From positions 1 through 16,397 of the forward strand of contig CAISTO010000161.1 in assembly GCA_903888395.1 (NCBI GenBank): DNA of 16,397 nucleotides, written 5' to 3'. Position 1 is the stretch's first letter, and every line of letters begins with the position of its first letter. Positions 8,001 through 14,168 of this stretch are shown here, one piece after another. The DNA comes from an uncultured Bacteroidota bacterium (GTDB lineage: Bacteria; Bacteroidota; Bacteroidia; UKL13-3). Below the pieces are notes generated by a model, which saw only the letters and a program-made list of their open reading frames with translations, was not told where the DNA came from and searched no databases. The position numbers and the translations under genes were made by a program.

Positions 8001-9501
8001 AGAGAATTGAACTATCACCGGAACACAAATTAATTGAAATAGGTGGTTTAAGTTTGAATGGGTTAGGAGGTGAAATTTTTGCAAAATAAGAATCCTCTGC
8101 ACCTGAACTTATTAAACTATTTGTGCCAAATGTGGCTGTGTTAGCAAATCTTCCACATGTAAACAAATTTCCAATATTATCTGGAATGGTTGTAAAACAA
8201 TCATCATTACCAATACCGCCCATTTTTAATGCATTGATAGTTGAACCATTTGAGGGGTCAACGGTACAAATAAAACCATCGCCTAAACCATTTGAAGTAA
8301 GAATCACACTGTTTCCGAAATTTACAGTATTACTAAAATTCCCTGAAACTACTAAATTTTCGTCTTTGTTAAAACAGATATGCCAACCAAATTCGTTACC
8401 CGAACCCCCAATAACTCTTACCCAGCGTAATACTCCAGAGCTATCATGACTCGACATGCATGCATCATAATTGCCATTATTAGTTAATGTTAAACTAACA
8501 CCTGGCGAATTAGAGCTAAAAGAAGAATTACCTGAGCCAAAATGACCCATGGTATAAACATTACCAAATTCATCAACCACACAGCTAGACATCCCTTCAT
8601 CAGCAGAAGTTCCCATTCCATTCACCCAAATCCAAGCTCCTAATGGGTTTGCTTTAGCAATAAAACCTCCCCAATTGGAATTATTATTGATAGTAAGGGA
8701 ACCAAATGTGGCAGAAGCACCAGAATAACCAAAATTTCCAGTTACTAAAATATTATTTTGCAAATCAAAAGCAATATCAATTGCTATATCTAGACCAGAT
8801 CCGCCAGCAGTATTTACCCATTGAAGTATACCTGAGGGCAAATATTTTGCAATAAATATATCATGACCTCCAGCTGCTGTTTTACTGATTGTTGAACCAG
8901 CGGTTGTGCCAAAAGTTGAAATATCACTATATAAACCACCCAGAACTATATTTCCCAAACGATCAATATTTATACAACAGCCTTCATCCGTGTAACTGCC
9001 ACCTGATTTAACTGCCCATTGTAAAACACCTAATGTATCATATTTTGCAAGGAAAATATCATCACTTCCATTTGAAACCAAAGTTTGAGAAGTTCCTGAA
9101 GTAGTTGTGAATGTTGCCGAACCGCCAAATGCACCAGTTACATATAAATTGCCTTTGTTATCATATTTTATTCTTGGAAAAAAAAAACTGCCACATTCGC
9201 TACTTGAACTTCCAATGGAATTTTTCCAAACTAAGTTTTTATTGCAATCCATTTTTGAAACATAAATATCCCAAGAACCTGCGGAATTAATTGACCTTGA
9301 TGCCAAACTACCTGTTCCAGGAAAAATCAGTGTTCCGTTAAAACCTCCAATTATAAAAGTGTTTCCATTATTGTCTGTTGCTATAGACCTAGCAAAATCA
9401 GAACTCGTGCCTCCTATTTTTTGAGCCCATTTAAAAGTTTGAGCTTTAGATAAAAAAAAGCTAAAAAATATAATGGTGCATACAAAAAATTGTTTAATCA
9501 T
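5056..9501 (-). CDS. Giant T9SS type B cargo: SBBP propeller, ten Ig-like repeats, PKD, CHU_C sorting domain
   Basis: A 1481-residue exported protein. Residues 1-20 are a signal peptide (basic start, FFVCTIIFFSFFLS core, cleavage likely after KAQ). Residues ~22-480 hold seven SBBP-like repeats of the form W-x(4)-GG-x(3-4)-D...G-N...GxF, which in this family form a beta-propeller. Residues ~483-560 are one divergent Ig-like segment. Ten Ig-like repeats begin at residues 563, 637, 711, 785, 859, 933, 1008, 1083, 1158 and 1233, each opening NAGxD-x(3)-C-x-GDS, with a central Trp and a second Cys before DT(V/I). A PKD domain (~1309-1388, YLWDFD) follows. The last ~93 residues are the gliding-motility-associated CHU_C / type B T9SS sorting domain: NVFTPNNDLINDNF, WNRWGQ, WDG and EGVYFY. 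It should cross the outer membrane by T9SS and stay on the surface or be released. Adhesion is a plausible role; no enzymatic domain is seen. The start is ATG after a gap shared with the divergent operon. Plus-strand ORFs inside are shadows. Confidence 0.95.
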   Translation of the reverse strand: MIKQFFVCTIIFFSFFLSKAQTFKWAQKIGGTSSDFARSIATDNNGNTFIIGGFNGTLIFPGTGSLASRSINSAGSWDIYVSKMDCNKNLVWKNSIGSSSSECGSFFFPRIKYDNKGNLYVTGAFGGSATFTTTSGTSQTLVSNGSDDIFLAKYDTLGVLQWAVKSGGSYTDEGCCINIDRLGNIVLGGLYSDISTFGTTAGSTISKTAAGGHDIFIAKYLPSGILQWVNTAGGSGLDIAIDIAFDLQNNILVTGNFGYSGASATFGSLTINNNSNWGGFIAKANPLGAWIWVNGMGTSADEGMSSCVVDEFGNVYTMGHFGSGNSSFSSNSPGVSLTLTNNGNYDACMSSHDSSGVLRWVRVIGGSGNEFGWHICFNKDENLVVSGNFSNTVNFGNSVILTSNGLGDGFICTVDPSNGSTINALKMGGIGNDDCFTTIPDNIGNLFTCGRFANTATFGTNSLISSGAEDSYFAKISPPNPFKLKPPISINLCSGDSSILYPIDTFSGVTFQWFRNNLAIAGANKFSYKAKLAGTYFLKVTNNCNEMDSSETITLLFTTANVNAGNDVTICKGDSVQLNAIGATNYFWFPSIGLSNVNIANPYAKPADTTTYIIRGVTGVCLVYDTVKVIVKPILAQAGIDSTICLGDSIRLNANAIGTAYWQNSLFLTDSNVLNTFVKPTNSINYILKVTNLGCLKYDTVRITVNNPQANAGIDKTICLGDSVRMAGSGTGIFKWSPNYFLFDSSQLNSFVKPQITTNYLLTASIGRCIKKDTVQVIVNQVSVQLGRDTSLCFGDSIRLTASTIGSIAWQKNNAILDSTLLNPIVKPQITSQYILEARSGVCVKRDTINVLIYHPISNASINQNICLGDSIQLNGTGYNSLKWYPSIGLTDSSVANTFAKPIITTDYILLAKDGYCIARDTVRINVTSVSANAGIDKGICPGDSVQLNANAIGLYYWENNLGLSNYTVLNPYAKPTITTKYILTATNNTCIKHDTVQVSVSLPLALNAGKDTSLCVGDSIQLIATGGFNYKWTPNTLVSDSTIFNPFVKPTTTTNFIVKSGFSGCLYADTINVLVRNLPMIDAGIGGQICVNDSFLLQGSGVGITRWYPNFLVKDSTSLITYSKPLTTTKFYLNVNNGYCKNRDSVNIIVNNPISINAGLDKTICEFDTTFLTVNGATEVSWNSAKYLSDSTSLNPKAFPKTTTKFFVKSINVQCPAFDTVQVNVNLKPIVNAGNDTILCTGFPFQLNGKVVNGDIFSWQPANEINNPTVLNPILSLPKSKYYYLNAVNSNGNCSANDSIKITMDSVIAIISSNVSEGGIPLKVQFNSNSINANSYLWDFDKLGSSIVENPIYIFENEGTYAVILHAKNNNGCVDTAMLTIIASGELIIHIPNVFTPNNDLINDNFENKLSSYGNLKYLKGTIWNRWGQQIYEYYMPNGNWWDGTYLGNDCSEGVYFYMIEAESKLGKKYKIHGTVTLMR
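5578..7815 (-). repeat. Ten tandem Ig-like repeats, period 74 then 75 codons
   Basis: Within the giant gene, equivalent codons (the N of NAG or its counterpart) start at 7815, 7593, 7371, 7149, 6927, 6705, 6480, 6255, 6030 and 5805. Steps are exactly 222 nt five times, then 225 nt four times. Repeats 1-6 alternate between two subtypes: W-x-P after the central Trp in 1, 3 and 5, and W-(Q/E)-(N/K) in 2, 4 and 6. Repeats 7-10 follow neither alternation and diverge most in 8-10. DNA identity between repeats is moderate, so this is an old expansion rather than a recent one. Confidence 0.9.
8062..9435 (-). repeat. Seven SBBP-like beta-propeller repeats in the giant protein
   Basis: Seven units of roughly 60-70 residues open with a W-A/V-x-x-x-GG or similar motif (WAQKIGGTSSD, WKNSIGSSSSE, WAVKSGGSYTD, WVNTAGGSGLD, WVNGMGTSADE, WVRVIGGSGNE, LKMGGIGND). 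Each continues with a D-x-x-GN-hydrophobic strand and a G-x-F strand. Seven blades would close a propeller. The boundary at either end is approximate. Confidence 0.8.
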
Positions 9502-9533
9502 TTTTTTAATTTTTTAAAAAAAATTTATGCGTG

Positions 9534-9541
9534 CGAAATTA
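9534..9541 (-). promoter_or_regulatory. Possible -7 element for the giant secreted-protein gene
   Basis: The minus strand reads TAATTTCG, one base from TAnnTTTG, 32 nt before the ATG. A TTG lies only 14 nt further upstream, short of the usual 19, so the match is weak. The 5' leader that would follow is almost all A and T, as is common in highly expressed Bacteroidota genes. Confidence 0.3.
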
Positions 9542-9575
9542 GTTTTTTAATTTATCAATTAAAAAATTATAAATC

Positions 9576-9605
9576 TTGAAAAATATATACATTTTGTTAC
9601 TTTTG
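9576..9605 (+). promoter_or_regulatory. Bacteroidota-type promoter of the GT2-FkbM-GT9-pabA operon
   Basis: TTG at 9576-9578, then 19 nt, then TACTTTTG at 9598-9605. Both halves and the spacing fit the -33 TTG / -7 TAnnTTTG consensus recognised by the Bacteroidota primary sigma factor. Transcription would begin near 9612, giving a leader of about 17 nt to the GTG at 9629. It lies in the 127-nt divergent gap (9502-9628), back to back with the giant gene. Confidence 0.7.
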
Positions 9606-9628
9606 GTGAATAAATTTTATACTAAAAC

Positions 9629-10543
9629 GTGTTTCAAACTCCAATACTATTTTTAATATTTAATAGGCCAGATACTACAAAACTGGTGTTTGAAAGTATT
9701 AAAAGGATAAAACCCGCCAAACTTTACATAGCTGCCGATGGAGCAAGAAAACACAAAGTAGGTGAAGATTTGCTTTGTAAGGAAACAAGAAGTATTATAG
9801 ATTTAATAGATTGGGAATGTGAAATAAAAACCCTTTTTAGAAATGAGAACCTTGGCTGTAAAATAGCCGTAAGTTCAGCTATTGATTGGTTTTTTGAAAA
9901 CGAAGAGCAGGGAATTATTTTAGAAGACGATTGTTTGCCTAATGAAAGTTTTTATATTTACTGCGAAACGTTATTGAACTATTATGCTTCTAATGAAAGA
10001 ATCATGCATATTTCGGGTAATAATTTTCAAGATGGAAATGTGAGAGGAAATGGGAGTTATTATTTTTCAAACTACAACCATATTTGGGGTTGGGCTACTT
10101 GGAAACGTGCATGGAAAGCCTACAATGTAGATTTAAGTTTTTTAACTGAAACTGAAACTGAAACTTTAATTGAAAAACAATTTGACACAAAAAAAGAACG
10201 TTTGTTTTGGAACAATATTTTTAAAAAAGTAATCAATAAAACCATTGGAACATGGGATTATCAATGGACTTATGCTGTTTGGAAAAACAATGGTTTAAGT
10301 ATATTGCCAAACAAAAATATGATTGCTAATATTGGGTTTAATAACAATGGAACGCATACTTCTGGAGTTGATATTCTTGGACTTAGCAATATGAAAACAT
10401 TTTCAATTTCAAAAATTATACATCCAACTGAAATTGAAATTAATAAAAAAGCCGATAAATATGGATTAGATCATTATTTCAATCCTAGTAAGTTTTTTTA
10501 CCTTTACAAAAAAATTATTCATACTATAAAAATTAAAAATTGA
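9629..10543 (+). CDS. Glycosyltransferase, GT2-like GT-A fold
   Basis: A 304-residue inverting-type GT-A glycosyltransferase of a kind common in Bacteroidota polysaccharide clusters. Visible marks: the N-terminal strand PILFLIFNRPD (residues 5-15), YIAADGAR (33-40) at the nucleotide site, NLGCK (74-78), the metal-binding acidic block LEDDC (98-102, equivalent to DxD), and the acceptor-side motif HIWGWATWKRAW (151-162). The start is GTG at 9629-9631. A TAA lies two codons upstream in frame, and the next in-frame ATG would remove most of the domain, so GTG is secure. The sequence has a TETETET run at 173-179 from a hexanucleotide repeat. It opens the plus-strand operon and overlaps the next gene by 4 nt (TTGA). 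It probably adds one sugar to a surface glycan; the donor is unknown. Confidence 0.88.
   Translation: MFQTPILFLIFNRPDTTKLVFESIKRIKPAKLYIAADGARKHKVGEDLLCKETRSIIDLIDWECEIKTLFRNENLGCKIAVSSAIDWFFENEEQGIILEDDCLPNESFYIYCETLLNYYASNERIMHISGNNFQDGNVRGNGSYYFSNYNHIWGWATWKRAWKAYNVDLSFLTETETETLIEKQFDTKKERLFWNNIFKKVINKTIGTWDYQWTYAVWKNNGLSILPNKNMIANIGFNNNGTHTSGVDILGLSNMKTFSISKIIHPTEIEINKKADKYGLDHYFNPSKFFYLYKKIIHTIKIKN
10145..10165 (+). repeat. Short hexanucleotide tandem repeat (ACTGAA)x3 plus ACT
   Basis: Three perfect ACTGAA copies and a half copy inside the GT2-like gene encode Thr-Glu repeated. Unit changes would add or remove two residues without a frameshift, in a probable surface loop after the HIWGWATWKRAW motif. 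Confidence 0.8.
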
Positions 10544-11460
10544 AAAAGTTTATTCAAAAGTTTCTTGGTGTTGCCAAGTTTAATAAATACCTCACCCAAG
10601 AGTTTGATAAAGTTAAACTAATTTCTGCTCTGCCTATTGTAAATCAAATTAAGGAAAAGGCAGGAAAGTTTACTAATATTCAAGATGCCGAGTTTTCTGT
10701 TTTTTCGCAATGGGGCGATGATGGAATTATTCAATACCTAATTCATACCATTGGTATTACTAATAAAACCTTTATTGAATTTGGAGTAGAGAATTACAGA
10801 GAAGCAAACACCCGTTTTTTATTAATAAATAATAACTGGAAAGGTTTGGTTATTGACGGATCTGAAAAAAACATTCAGTATATTAAAAATGATGCTATAA
10901 GTTGGAATTATAGTTTGAATGCAGTTGCAAAATTTATTACCAAAGAAAACCTAAATTCATTAATTGAAAATAACGGATTTAAAGGTGAAATAGGAATTTT
11001 ACATATTGATGTAGATGGCAATGATTATTGGTTGTGGGAATGTTTGAATATAGTAAACCCTGAAATTGTAATCATGGAATATAACAGTGTTTTTGGAAAT
11101 AAAGCTGCTATTTCAGTTCCCTATAAAGCAGATTTTTATGTTACAAACGAACATTATTCTAATTTGTATTTTGGCGCTTCATTAAAAGCAATGGAACATT
11201 TGGCTATCAAAAAAGGATATACTTTAGTTGGTAGTAATTCTAATGGAAACAACGCTTATTTTGTGAGAAATGACAGAATGAATGGATTACAAAAAATGAC
11301 TTCAGATGAAGCTTACGTGTTATGTAAATTCAGACAAAACAGAGACTCAAATCATGCACTTACTTTAGTTGATGATAATATAATGATAGATAGCTGCGCA
11401 CATTTACCAGTAGTCAATGTAATTAACTTAGAAACAACCAAACTAAAAGACTGTTTATAA
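10540..11460 (+). CDS. FkbM-like SAM-dependent methyltransferase, divergent
   Basis: A 306-residue protein with a Rossmann-type methyltransferase core. EFSVFSQWGDDGI (residues 51-63) precedes FIEFGVE (78-84), which takes the place of motif I but has one glycine rather than a glycine-rich loop. LVIDGSEKN (103-111) ends the second strand with an acidic residue, and HIDVDGNDYWLWE (155-167) matches the FkbM-type DxDG-x-D block. The long N-terminal helix region (1-45) is unrecognised. The start is TTG at 10540, overlapping the previous stop as TTGA; an in-frame TAA two codons upstream rules out a longer form. The stop overlaps the next ATG by one base (TAATG). Methylation of a glycan sugar is inferred from context; it could have lost SAM binding or act on another substrate. 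Confidence 0.75.
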   Translation: MKKFIQKFLGVAKFNKYLTQEFDKVKLISALPIVNQIKEKAGKFTNIQDAEFSVFSQWGDDGIIQYLIHTIGITNKTFIEFGVENYREANTRFLLINNNWKGLVIDGSEKNIQYIKNDAISWNYSLNAVAKFITKENLNSLIENNGFKGEIGILHIDVDGNDYWLWECLNIVNPEIVIMEYNSVFGNKAAISVPYKADFYVTNEHYSNLYFGASLKAMEHLAIKKGYTLVGSNSNGNNAYFVRNDRMNGLQKMTSDEAYVLCKFRQNRDSNHALTLVDDNIMIDSCAHLPVVNVINLETTKLKDCL

Positions 11461-12359
11461 TGATTAATCAAATAATTTTTAACCAATTAATAAATCCTAA
11501 TGTAGGCGGATTGTATTATAAATTATTACTAAAAATAAGAAGTATTCTTTTAGTTTTAAATCCAAATGCTACCATTCAATATTCATATAACAACATTGTT
11601 TTAACTTTTCCGTTTTCACATGATTATGCATTAAACAGAAAAGAAGTTCCTCTTTACAGTGAAAACTTAGGAGTAGTTTCTAAAATTGTATTGTCAAAAT
11701 ATAAGGATGCAGCAGCCATAGATGTAGGTGCAAATATTGGCGATTCGGCAGCAATTATTAACCATTATAGCAAAATGCCTGTTTTGTGTATAGAGGGAAA
11801 CCCAAAGTTTATTCCAATGCTTGAAAAAAACAGCAAGCAAATGTCAAACATAGCCATTGAACCTTGTTTTGTTGGTGAAATAAACGAAACAGTTTCAACA
11901 ATAAATTACGGTGGAACAGCAAGAATAGAAACAGCAGAAACAGGCATAGAAGTAAAAACTGTTACTCAAATTTTAAATAAGCACGAAACTTTTAACAATG
12001 CAAAACTTTTAAAAATTGATACAGATGGTTTTGATTTTAAAATATTGAGAGCATCTGAACAGTTTTTAATAAATGCAAAACCAATTATCTTTTTTGAGTT
12101 TGATCCATTTTTTTTAATAAAACAAAACGAAAATCCTGCTAGTATTTTTCCGTTTTTAAATAAACTTAATTATTCCAATTTATTGCTTTTTGATAACCAT
12201 GGAAATTTACTTTGTGAGGTAAAAAGTAACCAAACAGAATTGATACAAGATTTAATTTATTATTATAATAAAAATGGCGAGGCCTACCTAGACATTTGTG
12301 CTTTACACGATGAAGATTTTGATTTAGTTTTAAAAATAAAACAAGAATTTCAAAAATAA
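11460..12359 (+). CDS. FkbM family methyltransferase
   Basis: A 299-residue class I methyltransferase of the FkbM family, whose members O-methylate sugars and secondary metabolites. Motif I is intact: AAIDVGANIGDS (residues 85-96). CIEGNPKF (110-117) gives the acidic residue that binds the SAM ribose. LLKIDTDGFDFKIL (183-196) is the FkbM core block, followed by PIIFFEFDP (208-216). It therefore looks catalytically competent, in contrast to the looser motif I of the gene before it. It starts on the last base of the previous stop and ends directly against the next ATG with no spacer, so translation of the three genes should be coupled. Its 70-residue N-terminal part is variable in this family and has no recognisable motif. 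The substrate is unknown, probably a glycan precursor. Confidence 0.9.
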   Translation: MINQIIFNQLINPNVGGLYYKLLLKIRSILLVLNPNATIQYSYNNIVLTFPFSHDYALNRKEVPLYSENLGVVSKIVLSKYKDAAAIDVGANIGDSAAIINHYSKMPVLCIEGNPKFIPMLEKNSKQMSNIAIEPCFVGEINETVSTINYGGTARIETAETGIEVKTVTQILNKHETFNNAKLLKIDTDGFDFKILRASEQFLINAKPIIFFEFDPFFLIKQNENPASIFPFLNKLNYSNLLLFDNHGNLLCEVKSNQTELIQDLIYYYNKNGEAYLDICALHDEDFDLVLKIKQEFQK

Positions 12360-13520
12360 ATGATCTTAAAATTTAGGTTTAGATATATTTTAAAGTGCCT
12401 TCGTTTTTTTTTTACGGATTACTTTTTATTATTAAATAAAAAAAAAATTACTGCTTCAGAAAGCAGCTTAATCATTGTTCATACTGATGCAATAGGTGAT
12501 TATATTTTATTTAGAAATTTTATTGAACAAATTAAAAATTCTGAAAAATATAAAACGCATAATATTACTTTAATAGCCAACGAACTATACAAAGATATAG
12601 CCCAAAATTTTGATAGTGAGTTTGTAAACGAGTTTATTTGGATCAATAAATCAAAATTTCAGTTTGATTTTAATTATAGAAAAACAATTTTAAAATCAAT
12701 AGCCAACAAACAATTTAGTGTTGCTATCAATCCATCATATTCCCGAGATTTTATTTTTGGCGACAGTATCATGAGGGCAATAAATGCGAATGAAAAAATT
12801 GGACAAAAAGCCGATTTATCAAATGGTTATTCTTTGTTTAGATTGTTATCTAATTTTTGGTACACCCAATTAATTGATACAGGAAATGAAATTCAATTTG
12901 AGTTTGATAGGAGCAAAAAATTTATTGAAAAATTAATAGAAGCTGCTGTTAATTTGAATTTTCCAGTTATATCTCTAAAAAATAAAGAAACCGATTTACA
13001 GCCTTATATTGTTCTTTTTCCTGGTGCTGGAGAAGTTCAAAAACAATGGTCAATAGATAATTTTGTTACTTGTGCTAAGCACATAATCAATAATACAAAA
13101 CTTAAAATTATTATTTGTGGCAGTGGTAATGATTTTCCTTTAGGTGAAATAATAATTGCAAAATGCTGCAATGATCAAATAACAAATTTATGTGGCAAAA
13201 CTTCTTTAACTGAATTAATCAATTACATTAACCATGCGGAACTTTTAATTACCAATGATTCAAGTGCTATTCATATTGCTGCATGTACGCATACCGTTTC
13301 TATTTGTATTGGCAATGGACGACATTATGGTCGTTTTACTCCATATCCAAAAGATATAGCACCTTTTTTACATTTTGTTTTTTCAAAAAATGTTGTAAAA
13401 ATGGCTGAATCAGATGTAGAAAATTTAAAAAAACAAACGCTTTATCATTCAATTGAATCAATCAATGAAATAGGGGCAAATGAAGTAATTAATATTTGCA
13501 ATAACCTTCTGAAAATTTGA
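12360..13520 (+). CDS. Glycosyltransferase family 9 (heptosyltransferase-like)
   Basis: A 386-residue GT-B fold transferase related to the ADP-heptose:LPS heptosyltransferases. In the N domain, IIVHTDAIGDYILFRNFI (residues 38-55) is the family's acceptor-side motif with the conserved D-x-x-GD. In the C domain, VLFPGAGEVQKQWS (218-231) binds the nucleotide-sugar diphosphate, with the K-x-W. CGKTSLTEL (278-286), NDSSAIHIAA (299-308) and GNGRHYGRFTPY (318-329) complete the donor site. The first 30 residues are basic and hydrophobic (RFFFTDYFLLLNKKK) and are encoded across two 10-nt homopolymer runs. The start is ATG, directly after the FkbM stop. The stop overlaps the TTG of the next gene by 4 nt. 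It may add a heptose or hexose to LPS core or another lipid-linked glycan; the sequence does not tell which. Confidence 0.9.
   Translation: MILKFRFRYILKCLRFFFTDYFLLLNKKKITASESSLIIVHTDAIGDYILFRNFIEQIKNSEKYKTHNITLIANELYKDIAQNFDSEFVNEFIWINKSKFQFDFNYRKTILKSIANKQFSVAINPSYSRDFIFGDSIMRAINANEKIGQKADLSNGYSLFRLLSNFWYTQLIDTGNEIQFEFDRSKKFIEKLIEAAVNLNFPVISLKNKETDLQPYIVLFPGAGEVQKQWSIDNFVTCAKHIINNTKLKIIICGSGNDFPLGEIIIAKCCNDQITNLCGKTSLTELINYINHAELLITNDSSAIHIAACTHTVSICIGNGRHYGRFTPYPKDIAPFLHFVFSKNVVKMAESDVENLKKQTLYHSIESINEIGANEVINICNNLLKI
12404..12447 (+). repeat. Two 10-nt homopolymer runs near the 5' end of the GT9 gene
   Basis: T10 at 12404-12413 and A10 at 12438-12447 lie in codons 15-30. A one-base slip in either would frameshift and truncate the enzyme at the start. 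Runs of this length can arise by chance in AT-rich DNA, so their role is open. Confidence 0.75.
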
Positions 13521-14092
13521 AAATATTACTCCTCGATAATTACGATTCCTTTACTCACATGCTTAAAGATTATTTGGAGCAATGTGGTGCAAATTGTTTG
13601 TTGTTTAGGAACGATAAAATTACAGTATCTGAAATATCATTATTAACGTTTGATGCCATTGTTATTTCACCTGGTCCAAAGGAGCCAAAAGATGCTGGCA
13701 TTGTGATGGAGTTAATTGCGACATTTTACAAAACTAAGCCAATTTTTGGTGTTTGTTTGGGTCATCAAGCCATTGCCGAATTTTTTGGTGCTAGCTTAAA
13801 TAAAGCAATATTGCCAAGGCACGGAAAAGTAGATTTAATCATTCATCATGGTGATGAAATGTTTCAGCATGTTTCTGAAAAATTTGAAGCCACACGCTAT
13901 CATTCTTTAGTCATCAATAATTTGCCCAACGAATTAATTGCAACTGCTAGTTGCAACAATGAATTAATGGCTTTTAAGCATAAAAACTTACCCATTTGGG
14001 CAGTACAATTTCATCCTGAAAGTTGCCAAACATTTTATGGATTGCAAATAATTAGCAATTTTGTATCAATGGTAAAAATCCAAATTCCTTAA
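13517..14092 (+). CDS. pabA: Glutamine amidotransferase, aminodeoxychorismate/anthranilate synthase component II
   Basis: A class I glutamine amidotransferase of 191 residues, the normal PabA/TrpG length. It hydrolyses glutamine and passes ammonia to a chorismate-binding partner (PabB or TrpE). The full catalytic triad is visible: Cys80 in GVCLGHQAI (78-86), and His166 and Glu168 in QFHPES (164-169). LLLDNYDSFT (4-13) and ISPGPKEPKDAG (50-61) are the family's other signatures. No trpE, pabB or other trp gene is in the window, so PabA (folate) is more likely than TrpG, though one protein can serve both. The symbol is therefore tentative. The start is TTG at 13517 overlapping the GT9 stop as TTGA, and the family N-terminus begins right there. 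It is the last gene of the plus-strand glycan operon, an odd place for it. Confidence 0.85.
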   Translation: MKILLLDNYDSFTHMLKDYLEQCGANCLLFRNDKITVSEISLLTFDAIVISPGPKEPKDAGIVMELIATFYKTKPIFGVCLGHQAIAEFFGASLNKAILPRHGKVDLIIHHGDEMFQHVSEKFEATRYHSLVINNLPNELIATASCNNELMAFKHKNLPIWAVQFHPESCQTFYGLQIISNFVSMVKIQIP

Positions 14093-14118
14093 AACGCAGC
14101 TGAAATTTATTTTAAATA

Positions 14119-14148
14119 TTGGAAAGCAAAAAAGTCTAATTATATTTG
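14119..14148 (+). promoter_or_regulatory. Bacteroidota-type promoter of the CBS protein-nadK unit
   Basis: TTG at 14119-14121, then 19 nt, then TATATTTG at 14141-14148, an exact fit to the -33/-7 consensus with the same spacing as the promoter at 9576-9605. Transcription would begin near 14155, leaving a leader of about 14 nt before the ATG at 14169. No clear terminator hairpin is visible between the pabA stop and this promoter. Confidence 0.7.
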
Positions 14149-14168
14149 TTCTAAACCATTGTTTTTAA

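Noticed and set aside
8123..8449. Plus-strand ORF of 108 codons inside the giant gene, and similar ones at 5052-5270, 5610-5867 and 5864-6106
   Set aside because: All are complementary to conserved repeat or sorting-domain codons of the giant protein, so they are frame shadows.
9629..13520. Complete O-antigen or capsule cluster
   Set aside because: No Wzx/Wzy, ABC exporter, initiating phosphoglycosyltransferase or nucleotide-sugar synthesis gene is present in the window.
1947..14092. Genomic island or prophage insertion covering the glycan locus
   Set aside because: No integrase, transposase, tRNA-edge duplication or phage structural gene is visible, and base composition looks similar to the flanking genes. 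The Hef-like domain alone is not enough.
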